A stretch of 64,000 nucleotides of DNA from Pedobacter aquatilis (GTDB lineage Bacteria; Bacteroidota; Bacteroidia; Sphingobacteriales; Sphingobacteriaceae): the NCBI RefSeq assembly GCF_030409415.1, contig NZ_JAUFPW010000012.1:558001-622000 (forward strand), written 5' to 3'. Below the pieces are notes generated by a model, which ran no database searches, was not told the origin of the DNA, and saw nothing but the letters and a program-made list of their open reading frames with translations. The stretch's first letter is position 1; every line of letters starts with the position of its first letter. Shown here piece after piece: positions 35,787 through 45,001 of this stretch. The position numbers and the translations under genes were made by a program.

Positions 35787-36794
35787 ATGAAACAAACAAA
35801 AGTTATTTTAATACACATTGCTTGTTGGTTGCTAATTCTTGGCTATCAGTATAGTGGTTATCTGGTGGAGTCGGCTAGCTTCGGCAGTATTGCTTTAGGC
35901 ATATCCATGACAATTATCCAAATCATAGAATTTTATATCTGCTATTTGTGGGTTTATCCACGCTTTTTAAAAAAGGGTAAAATACCGCAGTTAATTTTGG
36001 GGCTTATTTTTACATTATTTATTTTCATCGCTTTGCGATATCTTATTGAAGAGATTTTGTATTTAAAATGGTTCGGCTTTCATAATTATTCTGATCAAAC
36101 TACAGCAATAAGTTATATTTTAGATAATATATATTACGGTACATCATATCTGGTTATTCCAGCTGCGGTTTATGCGGTGCAGCAAAATTTCAAAACTGAA
36201 ATTGCCAACCGTAAACTGAAAGATGAGGTGGTTAAATCGGAACTAGCCTTTTTGAAGTCGCAAATTAATCCTCATTTTTTGTATAATACCTTAAATTATG
36301 TATACTCGCTAGCGATTCCTGTTTCAGATAAATTGGCAAATGCGGTGCTTCGATTGTCAGATTTGATGCGGTACACACTGAATGAAAGTCCGGATGGAAA
36401 AGTTAGCCTGAATAAGGAAGTTGATTACCTGGAAAGTTATATAGAACTTTTTAGAATGCGTTTTGAGCCAAAATTTTATGTCGATTTTAAATCAGAGGGT
36501 ATTGAAGAACAAAAGATTGCAGCCTTGGTGCTGATTCCTTTCTTAGAGAATGCTTTTAAGCATGGCGTTGTAAATGATGAGAAACATCCGGTACGTATTC
36601 GGTTAAAGGTACAGCAAAAAAGATTAAGCTTTGAAGTGAGCAATAAAATCAGTCATGCGCAAAAAGACCATTCGAGTGGTATCGGACTGGTCAATATCCA
36701 CCGCAGATTGGATTTAATTTATCCGGAACAACACGATTTGCTCATATCAAACAATGGAAATACTTATAAAACAACTCTAACAATAAACCTTTAA
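35787..36794 (+). CDS. LytS-type sensor histidine kinase (His_kinase family)
   Basis: A 335-residue membrane kinase. Four hydrophobic helices (about 6-24, 37-58, 67-88 and 110-130) serve as the sensor part. A cytoplasmic His_kinase domain has the phosphoacceptor H163 in SQINPHFLYNTLNYV, followed by an ATPase domain with N255 in FLENAFKHG and a G-box SSGIGLVN. The LytTR response regulator gene starts two bases after its stop, making a two-component pair. No extracellular sensing domain is present, so the signal is probably within the membrane. Confidence 0.92.
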   Translation: MKQTKVILIHIACWLLILGYQYSGYLVESASFGSIALGISMTIIQIIEFYICYLWVYPRFLKKGKIPQLILGLIFTLFIFIALRYLIEEILYLKWFGFHNYSDQTTAISYILDNIYYGTSYLVIPAAVYAVQQNFKTEIANRKLKDEVVKSELAFLKSQINPHFLYNTLNYVYSLAIPVSDKLANAVLRLSDLMRYTLNESPDGKVSLNKEVDYLESYIELFRMRFEPKFYVDFKSEGIEEQKIAALVLIPFLENAFKHGVVNDEKHPVRIRLKVQQKRLSFEVSNKISHAQKDHSSGIGLVNIHRRLDLIYPEQHDLLISNNGNTYKTTLTINL

Positions 36795-36796
36795 CT

Positions 36797-37510
36797 ATGA
36801 TTCGCTGCCTTGCTGTTGATGATGAATCTTACGCATCAGATATTATCGCCTCTTTTATTTCAAAAACCCAATTTTTAGAACTTGTAGGTACAACAACTAA
36901 TGCTTTTGAAGCGCTGAACATGGTTCAGAATGGTATGGTTGATTTAGTTTTCCTTGATATACAAATGCCCGAATTAACTGGTATTCAGTTTATGAAAATT
37001 TGTGGCGATAAGTGTAAGGTGATCTTAACTACCGCCTATCCGGAATATGCCCTTGACGGTTTTGAATTTGATGTTGTTGATTATTTATTAAAGCCGATTT
37101 CTTACGAGCGGTTTTATAAAGCAGCACAAAAGGCACAGCAAATAATTTCGCCTGCAAAGGTTGAAATTGTAAATGCGCCTGCAGCCACAAGCGATTATAT
37201 TTTTATTAAAGGCGATACCAAGAATAAATTTATAAAGGTAAATTATAACGAAATTCTTTACATAGAAGGCTTGAAAAATTACATATCGGTTTACACGGCT
37301 AATCAAAGAATAATCACTTACCAGTCACTTCGCGAATTGGAAACCCAATTGCCGCAACCACCATTTTACAGGGTACATAAATCGTATATTATTTCGCTCG
37401 AAAAGATTAAAATGATTGATGGTAATGCGCTTTATATTGGCGAACAGTCTATCCCGATAGGAGATACCTATAGAGAAGGGTTTTTTAAAATTGTTAGGGA
37501 AAATAAGTAA
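36797..37510 (+). CDS. LytTR family response regulator
   Basis: A 237-residue regulator. The receiver domain (1-120) has acidic pocket residues D8 and D9, phosphoacceptor D54 in FLDIQMPE, threonine in LTTAYPEYAL and lysine in DYLLKP. A LytTR DNA-binding domain (about 135-235) contains YIEGLKNYISVY and FYRVHKSYIISLEKI. It is coupled to the upstream kinase with a two-base gap. LytTR proteins bind direct repeats and often control secreted or transport proteins; the target is unknown. Confidence 0.93.
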   Translation: MIRCLAVDDESYASDIIASFISKTQFLELVGTTTNAFEALNMVQNGMVDLVFLDIQMPELTGIQFMKICGDKCKVILTTAYPEYALDGFEFDVVDYLLKPISYERFYKAAQKAQQIISPAKVEIVNAPAATSDYIFIKGDTKNKFIKVNYNEILYIEGLKNYISVYTANQRIITYQSLRELETQLPQPPFYRVHKSYIISLEKIKMIDGNALYIGEQSIPIGDTYREGFFKIVRENK

Positions 37511-37552
37511 ACAATATTTTTAACTTTGTTGCTTTAAAAACCAAACATTGCC

Positions 37553-38020
37553 ATGCAAGAAACGAATTCATTAAATCAGGTTGCAGAATTTCACACTACC
37601 TTTAAACATCCAATTTTAGAAACTCCGGTTATTCCTTCTAAACAAAGGGCTAATTTGAGAATATCGCTTTTAGCTGAAGAATTGAAAGAATTACAGGAAG
37701 CGGTTGATAACGATGATTTAATTGAAGTTGCAGATGCGCTTTGCGATTTGCAATACGTATTGGCAGGTGCCATTCACGAATTTGGTTTAGGTGGCAAGTT
37801 TAAGACCCTTTTTGATGAGGTTCACCGTTCAAATATGAGCAAAGCTTGTAAAACGGTTGAAGAAGCCGAACAAACCATTCAGTTTTATTTAGATAAGGAT
37901 AATACAGAATCATACTATAAAGAAATTGACGGATTGTTTTTGGTTTTTAGAAAGGCCGATGATAAAACCCTAAAATCAATTAATTATTCGCCAGCCGATT
38001 TAAAAGGATTATTAGTTTAG
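37553..38020 (+). CDS. MazG-like nucleoside triphosphate pyrophosphohydrolase
   Basis: A 155-residue all-alpha NTP pyrophosphatase-like protein. The metal-binding signature is SLLAEELKELQEAV followed by LIEVADALCDLQYVLAG (ExxE...ExxD). EVHRSNMSKA contributes a substrate-contacting segment. Such enzymes hydrolyse non-canonical nucleotides to monophosphates. A -7 box TAACTTTG at 37521-37528, 24 bases before the ATG, suggests its own transcription after the two-component pair. Confidence 0.85.
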   Translation: MQETNSLNQVAEFHTTFKHPILETPVIPSKQRANLRISLLAEELKELQEAVDNDDLIEVADALCDLQYVLAGAIHEFGLGGKFKTLFDEVHRSNMSKACKTVEEAEQTIQFYLDKDNTESYYKEIDGLFLVFRKADDKTLKSINYSPADLKGLLV

Positions 38021-38092
38021 AAAACGATTTAATACCAGCTTAATATTCTGGTTACAATATTTAACTAGAATTGGATTTTACTATTTTTAAAT

Positions 38093-39022
38093 ATGAAATT
38101 CAATTCTGGTTTTTTTTATGCGTTTATTTTTCTCTTACCGTTTAATTTAAAGGCGCAGCAAAATATTAACGTGCTTAAAATTGATAATGCTAAGCAACTT
38201 CAGGCATTTTTTAAATATACTGGTAAAAATATTCCCATCATTAGCGGGCATCGCGGCGGAACGGTTAAAGGCTTCCCAGAAAATAGTATTGAAGCTTTTG
38301 AGCATACTTTAAGTTACACGCCCGCTTTTTTTGAGGTAGACCCGAGATTAACCAAAGACAGTGTTGTGGTTTTGATGCATGATGCAACCTTAAACAGAAC
38401 AACAAATGGTACCGGGAAGGTTGCAGATTACACTTATGCCGAATTGCAAAAGCTCAGGTTAAAAGATATTGATGGTAATGTTACGGATTTTAAAATTCCA
38501 ACCTTAAAAGAAGCCATAGATTGGAGCAAGGGTAAAACCATTTTAAACCTCGATAAAAAGGATGTACCTTTTGCCTTACAACAGAAAATAATGGCCGAGC
38601 ATCCAAATAAAGTAATAATGATTACTGTGCATGATGCTAAACATGCTAAATTTTACTTTGATAAAAATCCGGAAACTATGTTTTCTGCCTTCGTAAAAAC
38701 AAAGGCTGCCTTTGATGAATATGAAGCAGCAGGCATTCCCTGGAAAAATATGATTGCCTACATTGGTTCTGTGAATAAACCTGAAAACGCAGAATTATTT
38801 AAAATGCTTCACAGCAAAGGGGTAATGTGTATGATTTCTGCCGCCCCGAGCTTTGATAAGCTTGCAGACAAAAAGGATAGAGCCGAGCAATACAGAACAA
38901 CGTTTTTGCAGGGTGCAGATGTTCTTGAATCTGATTTGCCTGTTGAGGTTGGCGAAGCAATACAGTCAATTTTGCCTAAGGTTAATACGAAGAAAAATTT
39001 CTTTAGCACGCTAAAGCTTTAA
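38093..39022 (+). CDS. glycerophosphodiester phosphodiesterase family protein, exported
   Basis: A 309-residue enzyme with a signal peptide (ending near LKAQQ). The GDPD TIM-barrel starts with ISGHRGGTVKGFPENSIEAFEH, giving the HRG and PENS motifs, then FFEVDPRLTKDSVVVLMHDATLNRTTNG with the metal-binding Glu and Asp and the catalytic histidine. It would release glycerol 3-phosphate and an alcohol from glycerophosphodiesters in the periplasm, feeding phosphate and carbon supply. Single-gene context. Confidence 0.92.
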   Translation: MKFNSGFFYAFIFLLPFNLKAQQNINVLKIDNAKQLQAFFKYTGKNIPIISGHRGGTVKGFPENSIEAFEHTLSYTPAFFEVDPRLTKDSVVVLMHDATLNRTTNGTGKVADYTYAELQKLRLKDIDGNVTDFKIPTLKEAIDWSKGKTILNLDKKDVPFALQQKIMAEHPNKVIMITVHDAKHAKFYFDKNPETMFSAFVKTKAAFDEYEAAGIPWKNMIAYIGSVNKPENAELFKMLHSKGVMCMISAAPSFDKLADKKDRAEQYRTTFLQGADVLESDLPVEVGEAIQSILPKVNTKKNFFSTLKL

Positions 39023-39070
39023 ATACGGATTAAAATGTCTTACTTTTATTTCCTTATAGTTAACTATTAA

Positions 39071-42000
39071 ATGCAGGAAAATAATATCGGTAATGATGAA
39101 GGAGAAGCAAATCTGTATGATTATATTTTACCAGATTTCAATTTAAAAAGCCTTAATCAAACCTTTATTTTAAAGCATTTAAATCAACAGGTATTCACCG
39201 ATACAAAAAGTTTTTACAATTTAGAAGCAACGCAAATCGAAATAAATTTTGCAGCTTTTAGCTTTCCAAACGCCGATGATTATTTTCCGGTTGTATTGGT
39301 TCAACAAAATGAGTCTTCTGTAAAGCTCACATGCAGATGTGAAACACCAAAAACCAAACTTTGCCTTCATCAGGCGCAAACTTTATATAATATTTTAAAG
39401 CGTGATGAGTTGCTGGTTTTTTTTGATGAAAATCTGCGTCGACAGAAATTAGTAAAAGTAGCAGCCGATTATGGTTTGGAAAAGGAATCAGACCTCGACC
39501 AATTTTTCGACCTGACTATTGAGCAGCAAAGCTTACAGATTAAACCCAAAAATAAATCCTTACAGGGTTTTAATGCAGAGATGCAGCAGAATTTACAAAC
39601 AGCCTTACTTCCTGTTAAAAAAAATAAATTTGCAGCACAGCATCTACATCCCGATAATGCTAAACTGATTCTGGTACTTGGTCCGCATCGTTATTATGGC
39701 AATTTAACTTTAAATTTATTTGAGGCCGAGATTACGAAAAGTGGCAAAGTTAAAAATCCGTTCAAGGCAATAAACCCCGCAGATTTAGTTTTTAAAACCG
39801 AGCAAAGTGAAGCACTGAAATACTTTAGTGGTGTGAGTCGCTTTCATCAAAATTATGCTACCGAAGCAATCGATGTAGAGTTGGAAGCCCTTATCGCGAT
39901 AGCTAAAAATCCATTGGCTATTCCTGTTTATTTGCATGATGAAAAGCGTTCTGTAAATATTCAGGCATCTTCTGTAATCCCCATTAATATCCATTTGCTT
40001 GATATGGATTTAAGGTTACAGGTTAATCAGAAAGATGATTTCTTTGAGATTACCGGTCGTTTGTTCATCAACGGAAATGATTATCAACTGGATAATCTGG
40101 CCATAAAATATCAATATTTTGTACAGCTAAACAATCAATTGTATTTAATTGGAAAGCCTGATTTTGTTCGGGTTATTGGTTTTTTCATCAGGCAAAGCAA
40201 CCGAATCGTTATCCATAAAAATAAATATGAAGAATTTCAGCGAACTATTCTTATTCCGTTAGAAGGTAATATTCATGTTGATTATTCGTACCTGAAACCT
40301 GCAACGCCAAAACAAATTGAAGAGAAAGGTTTCGATTTGGAGAATGAAAAGTTGGTTTATCTTTCAGAATCTGAAGATTATATATTGATTACACCTGTAA
40401 TGAAATACGGTAACCTGGAAATTCCGGTTTTATCAAAAAAGAAAATTCAGGCTCAGGATAAGTTTGGCAATGTGTTTACCCTTCATCGTGATGAGGACGC
40501 CGAACTCCAGTTTGCGGCAGATGTAATAAGGCAACACCCATATTTCTACGATCAGGAAACAAACGAATCTTATTATCTCCACAGAAAAAGGTTTCTGGAA
40601 GAACTTTGGTTTTTAAATGCATTTGATGCATGGAGAAAAAAAGACATTCATATTTTAGGCTTCAATCAACTTAAAAACAATAAGCTTAACGAACATAAAC
40701 CCGAAATTAATATTGAGGTTTTAAGCGGAACAGATTGGTTTGAAACAAAGGTTAAGGTAAAGTTTGGCAAGCAGAAAGTAGCTTTAAAGTACCTGCATAA
40801 ATCAATACGCAACAAGAGTAAATTTGTAACACTAGATGATGGAACTCTAGGCATCTTGCCGGAAGAGTGGATTGAAAAGTTTACCAATTATTTCAATGCA
40901 GCTGAAATTGCTGAGGAAACTCTACTTACACCGAAGATAAAATTTGCTTCTATAAATGATTTGTATGAGGATGCTTTGCTTGATGGCGATGTTAAAAATG
41001 AAATCAGTTTACTAAAGAAAAAGTTTAACAGTCCGGAGCATATTCAGGTTTCGAATGTACCGAAAGCACTTAAAACTAAACTCCGGCCATACCAACACGA
41101 AGGGTTAAACTGGTTAAATTTCCTCGATGATTTTAACTTCGGCTCTGTTTTGGCCGATGATATGGGTTTGGGGAAAACCATTCAGGTAATCGCTTTTATT
41201 TTATCGCAAAGGGAAAAAGTTGAGCATAATACAAATCTAATCGTAGTTCCGGCTTCTTTAATTTTCAACTGGAAAGCGGAGATTGAAAGGTTTGCGCCAT
41301 CCGTTCAGGTTAAAACCATTTATGGCAGCGAACGGGTAAAGGTTACAACAGATTTTAATCATTTCGAGGTGATTTTAACTTCATACGGAACGCTGCTTTC
41401 TGATATACGTTTCCTCAAAGATTTCCGTTTTAATTATATTTTCCTGGATGAATCACAGAACATTAAAAACCCCGAATCGCAACGTTACAAAACGGTTAGG
41501 ATGCTTCAATCCAGAAATAAAGTGGCCATAACCGGAACACCGATAGAAAATAATACCTTCGATTTGTACGGACAACTCTCTTTCGCTTGTCCGGGTTTAT
41601 TTGGAAGCAAACAGCAGTTTGCCGATTTATATTCTACACCCATTGATCAGTTTAAGGATAGTAAACGAGCGAAGGAACTTCAAAGTAAAATCCGACCTTT
41701 TATTTTAAGGCGAACAAAAGAACAGGTTGCCAAAGAGCTGCCCGACAAAACAGAAATTACCTTGTATTGTGAGATGGGAACGGAACAAAGGGATGTTTAT
41801 GAAGCCAATAAAAAGGAAATTCAGGATTATATTTTAGGTAAAACTGAAGATGAACTACCAAAAAGTTCGATGCACGTATTAAGGAGCATCACTCGCTTAA
41901 GGCAAATTTGTAATTCGGCAGCCTTACTTGCTGATGGAAAATCTTATGTGCAGGCTTCCTCCAAAATTGAAGTGTTGATTGAGCAAATTGAAAGTAAGGC

Positions 42001-42460
42001 ACAAAAACACAAGATTCTGATTTTCTCTCAATTTGTGGGCATGTTAGATTTAATTAAAAAGAGGTTAATAGAAAAGGAAGTTAACTTTCAATATTTAACC
42101 GGGCAAACCAAAAACAGGGAAGAAGTAGTGCGAGATTTTCAGTCGAACACCTCCATTCCGGTTTTCCTAATTAGTTTAAAGGCCGGTGGAACTGGCTTAA
42201 ATTTAACCCAGGCAGATTATGTTTACCTGGTCGACCCGTGGTGGAATCCAGCTGTAGAAAACCAGGCGATTGATAGGGCTTATCGCATTGGTCAGCATAA
42301 AAATGTAATGGCCGTTCGGTTGATTTGTCCGGATACGATTGAAGAAAAGATTATGAAACTGCAGTCGGTTAAAAAGGATTTGGTTAAAAATTTAATTCAG
42401 AGTGATGGAAGTTTCTTAAAAGGCTTAACCAAGAAAGAATTGTTGGGTTTGTTAAGTTAA
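39071..42460 (+). CDS. SNF2-family DEAD/DEAH-box ATPase with N-terminal SWIM zinc finger
   Basis: A 1129-residue Swi2/Snf2-type ATPase. Near the N-terminus a SWIM zinc finger has Cys88-x-Cys90 and Cys98-x-His100. After a long central part come the motor lobes: QHEGLNWL (Q-like motif), Walker A DDMGLGKT near residue 696, DESQ (in place of DEAH) near 793, GTPIENN (motif III), and the C-terminal helicase lobe with LSLKAGGTGLNLTQAD-like LISLKAGGTGLNL and DRAYRIGQ near 1070. These DNA translocases remodel protein-DNA complexes; some take part in transcription recycling. Exact role unknown. Confidence 0.93.
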   Translation: MQENNIGNDEGEANLYDYILPDFNLKSLNQTFILKHLNQQVFTDTKSFYNLEATQIEINFAAFSFPNADDYFPVVLVQQNESSVKLTCRCETPKTKLCLHQAQTLYNILKRDELLVFFDENLRRQKLVKVAADYGLEKESDLDQFFDLTIEQQSLQIKPKNKSLQGFNAEMQQNLQTALLPVKKNKFAAQHLHPDNAKLILVLGPHRYYGNLTLNLFEAEITKSGKVKNPFKAINPADLVFKTEQSEALKYFSGVSRFHQNYATEAIDVELEALIAIAKNPLAIPVYLHDEKRSVNIQASSVIPINIHLLDMDLRLQVNQKDDFFEITGRLFINGNDYQLDNLAIKYQYFVQLNNQLYLIGKPDFVRVIGFFIRQSNRIVIHKNKYEEFQRTILIPLEGNIHVDYSYLKPATPKQIEEKGFDLENEKLVYLSESEDYILITPVMKYGNLEIPVLSKKKIQAQDKFGNVFTLHRDEDAELQFAADVIRQHPYFYDQETNESYYLHRKRFLEELWFLNAFDAWRKKDIHILGFNQLKNNKLNEHKPEINIEVLSGTDWFETKVKVKFGKQKVALKYLHKSIRNKSKFVTLDDGTLGILPEEWIEKFTNYFNAAEIAEETLLTPKIKFASINDLYEDALLDGDVKNEISLLKKKFNSPEHIQVSNVPKALKTKLRPYQHEGLNWLNFLDDFNFGSVLADDMGLGKTIQVIAFILSQREKVEHNTNLIVVPASLIFNWKAEIERFAPSVQVKTIYGSERVKVTTDFNHFEVILTSYGTLLSDIRFLKDFRFNYIFLDESQNIKNPESQRYKTVRMLQSRNKVAITGTPIENNTFDLYGQLSFACPGLFGSKQQFADLYSTPIDQFKDSKRAKELQSKIRPFILRRTKEQVAKELPDKTEITLYCEMGTEQRDVYEANKKEIQDYILGKTEDELPKSSMHVLRSITRLRQICNSAALLADGKSYVQASSKIEVLIEQIESKAQKHKILIFSQFVGMLDLIKKRLIEKEVNFQYLTGQTKNREEVVRDFQSNTSIPVFLISLKAGGTGLNLTQADYVYLVDPWWNPAVENQAIDRAYRIGQHKNVMAVRLICPDTIEEKIMKLQSVKKDLVKNLIQSDGSFLKGLTKKELLGLLS

Positions 42461-42682
42461 TTTCTTTCTCTTATTATTCAGTTTGGTTATTGCTAGAAAA
42501 TTAAAGGGCAGAATTACTATCGGCTTTCCGGCCCGCTAAACACTACAATCTTTTAAAAACCTAAGGTAGTCGTGTTTTAAAAAGTTGCTGCAATTTTTAA
42601 AAGTATTTCCATTTATATCGGGTTTAGTTACAACGTTTAGTGCATAACAATCCCCTCAAAAAGGTTTTTAAGGCTGAAAATA

Positions 42683-42724
42683 GACTTACAAAGTTTTCTT
42701 TAAGCGCCCAATAAACTTCGTAAG
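42683..42724. repeat. inverted repeat of dispersed ACTTACGAAGTTT type
   Basis: ACTTACAAAGTTT and the complement of ACTTACGAAGTTT (one mismatch) form a stem around 16 bases, between the SNF2 and dehydratase genes. The same word occurs near 32335. The rest of the 280-base gap shows no gene. Confidence 0.55.
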
Positions 42725-42741
42725 TTCCTTTTAGCGATTGC

Positions 42742-43530
42742 TTAAATGTTCACCTCAAATTTGTAATCTAAAAAGGCTAAAACATTTTCACTCTCAATAA
42801 CTTTCCAACTCGTTTTTTCGGCTATAAATTCAGGTTTTTCTAATCCAGTTTTTGCGGCAGCATCGGTATAAAATTCCTTTTTTGTTGGATGCTGCGGTGC
42901 ACAAGCATTGTAAACCCGACCGAAAGCCTGCTTTTCGATAATGGAAAGGGCAATGCCAATCGCATCCATCTGGTGGATAAGATTTACTGGTGCCAATCCA
43001 TTTGAAACTGATGTTTTTCCGGCGAAAAACCTGCCTGGGTTTCGTTCCGGACCAAATAATCCCGCGAAGCGAAGTATAGTAAAAGATTTTGGTAAAAGGT
43101 TCTGAATAATTTCCTCAGCCTTTAGAATAACTTTTCCAGATGCCGTATCGGGTTGTGTTGCACTATTTTCGTTTACAGTTTTATTATCATCGCCGTAAAT
43201 ACTGGTAGAGCTGATGAGCACAACGTTTTTGCTCTTGTTTTTTGCAGCATCAATAATGGCTTGAATTTTAATTGGGTAGTCATTTAATTCAGTTGAATTA
43301 CGCTTGGGCGGAATGCAAATAAATAAAACATCAGCATCAAAAAAAGCTACATCTGCGGCAATTTTATTTGCCGTAAAGTTTACCAGATAAGGTTGGATAT
43401 TTGCTTCTGATAAAAGAGGCAACTTTTCTGCGGTTGTTGTAGAGCCTTTAACCGCGTAACCCAATTCTATCAGTTTCTTTGCGAAGGCAAGACCAAACCA
43501 GCCGCAACCTAAAACAGAAACAGTTTTCAT
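42742..43530 (-). CDS. NAD(P)-binding epimerase/dehydratase-like protein (YeeZ-like)
   Basis: A Rossmann-fold protein of 262 residues from the chosen start (267 from the ATG at 43545). The cofactor site VSVLGCGWFGLAFAKKL opens the protein. FICIPPKRN, then ISSTSIYGDDNKTVNE, and LRFAGLFGPERNPGRFF are typical of the YeeZ-type extended SDR group. The canonical YxxxK pair is not clear, so catalysis is uncertain. It lies about 30 bases after tdk on the same strand and is probably co-transcribed. Confidence 0.8.
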   Translation of the reverse strand: MKTVSVLGCGWFGLAFAKKLIELGYAVKGSTTTAEKLPLLSEANIQPYLVNFTANKIAADVAFFDADVLFICIPPKRNSTELNDYPIKIQAIIDAAKNKSKNVVLISSTSIYGDDNKTVNENSATQPDTASGKVILKAEEIIQNLLPKSFTILRFAGLFGPERNPGRFFAGKTSVSNGLAPVNLIHQMDAIGIALSIIEKQAFGRVYNACAPQHPTKKEFYTDAAAKTGLEKPEFIAEKTSWKVIESENVLAFLDYKFEVNI

Positions 43531-43562
43531 CGGAATAGTCTGCATAATTTTTGGAGGATATT

Positions 43563-44144
43563 TTAGGACTTATTAATATTGTAGCAAGCCCGGCATCGCG
43601 GCTCATAACTTTCTTTCTCGCCCAATAAAACAGTAGATTCGTCTTCAACAGTTCTGTAGCTGTAAAGTGCGGGATTGCCACAGCAAACACACACAGCGTT
43701 TACTTTGGTAACATGTTCGGCAATTGCCATTAATCCTGGCATTGGCCCGAATGGTTTGCCGGTAAAATCCATATCCAAACCCGCAACAATTACCCTTATA
43801 CCCCGCATCGCCAGTTTATTGCAAACATCCGGTAATTCATTGTCAAAAAACTGAGCCTCATCAATGCCAACCACTTGTGTGTTTGTTCCAAGCAACAAAA
43901 TGGCCGAAGCGCTATCAACAGGTGTGGAATTGATTGAATTTAAATCGTGAGAAACGACAGCAGAATCGTGATAACGTGTATCTGTACGTGGCTTAAAAAT
44001 TTCTACATTTAATTTTGCTATCTGTGCTCTTTTTAACCTTCTTATTAATTCCTCAGTTTTTCCTGAAAACATCGAACCGCAAACAACTTCAATACTGCCC
44101 GAAAATTCGCCCCTTCTTCTAAAATTTTGCTCGCTGAATAACAT
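43563..44144 (-). CDS. tdk: thymidine kinase (type II)
   Basis: A 193-residue cytosolic kinase that phosphorylates thymidine with ATP in pyrimidine salvage. P-loop [14 protein letters not shown] is near residues 23-36. GIDEAQFF is the catalytic Asp/Glu region. A structural zinc site is formed by CVCCGNP and CRACY. Lasso residues [11 protein letters not shown] and [10 protein letters not shown] agree with the family, and the length is normal. First gene of a two-gene unit with the dehydratase-like protein. Confidence 0.96.
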   Translation of the reverse strand: MLFSEQNFRRRGEFSGSIEVVCGSMFSGKTEELIRRLKRAQIAKLNVEIFKPRTDTRYHDSAVVSHDLNSINSTPVDSASAILLLGTNTQVVGIDEAQFFDNELPDVCNKLAMRGIRVIVAGLDMDFTGKPFGPMPGLMAIAEHVTKVNAVCVCCGNPALYSYRTVEDESTVLLGEKESYEPRCRACYNINKS

Positions 44145-44598
44145 GGTTTAGTTTATGCTGTAGAAATTTAAATGAGTTTCAAAGTTATTAAAATATCTGA
44201 TTTCATGAGGAAGCAGATTTAATTTTATCTCCCGATTCTTGGATGATTGAAATTCAATTTACCACCAATCTTTATTCTAATACGTAAGTAGTCTTCTTTA
44301 CGTTTTCTTTAGGGTATGTCCACAGTGAGTCCGCAGTTAGTCCGCCTTTTGCTATGAAAATGCGGACTAATTGCAGAGGGTAGCAAGTTATACCCTGACT
44401 ATGGCTTATTTAAAAGTGCAATGATCTAGGCATATGCATCCAGTAGAGTATGGATTGATAACCGTTCTAGATGGTTGTGCTTATGGACGATTACCAATAC
44501 TGATGATAAATATTCCTAAAAAATCTAAGCCATTTATTTTTTCGTAAGTGTAAACCAAATACTGAAAGGCATGAATCTAACTTACTTTTAGCCCAGTT
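44145..44598. other. 450-base region without a gene
   Basis: No credible reading frame. It contains one clear inverted repeat, GCAGTTAGTCCGC (44333-44345) and GCGGACTAATTGC (44362-44374), with one mismatch and a 16-base loop. The remainder shows no pattern I can name. Confidence 0.6.
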
Positions 44599-44853
44599 AT
44601 GGAGAATCAAGATAAATTAAAAACATTGGATAACTTTCTCTTTCGGGTAAAGCAACTTCGCGGGTATGGCGATATGAACTCATTTAACCTTGTAAATGAA
44701 TTAAAGGAGCTTTACGAAGTTTTACCAGAATCGCCAGAAAAAATAGATAATATTATTAAAGATTTAGCTGCACCACAAACATGGAGTAATGGCAAAAAGG
44801 CATTAAAGGATAGGGTTGAGCATGCAATTTCCGCGGCACATGATAATTCTTAA
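44599..44853 (+). CDS. small protein of unknown function (84 aa)
   Basis: An 84-residue soluble protein with predicted helices (LKTLDNFLFRVKQLRGYG, FNLVNELKELYEVLPESP, GKKALKDRVEHAI). There is no signal or membrane segment and no recognised family. It stands alone, with gaps of about 450 and 150 bases on either side. Codon use matches its neighbours, which supports it as a real gene. Confidence 0.55.
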   Translation: MENQDKLKTLDNFLFRVKQLRGYGDMNSFNLVNELKELYEVLPESPEKIDNIIKDLAAPQTWSNGKKALKDRVEHAISAAHDNS

Positions 44854-45001
44854 TCCCAGTAATTAAAACAAATCATAACTTCTGATTGTGTTTCTTATTG
44901 ATGGCTGATTTTTGAACAAAAGACTTCAATATCACTAATTAAGTGTTATTTTTGAATGTTTAGTTACAAACATAAATCAGCAAAAAAAACGTTTATAGTT
45001 T

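Noticed and set aside
41150-42460. defence system built around the SNF2 ATPase
   Set aside because: The neighbours are a glycerophosphodiesterase and a dehydratase-like gene; there is no nuclease, methylase, phospholipase D or other defence partner.
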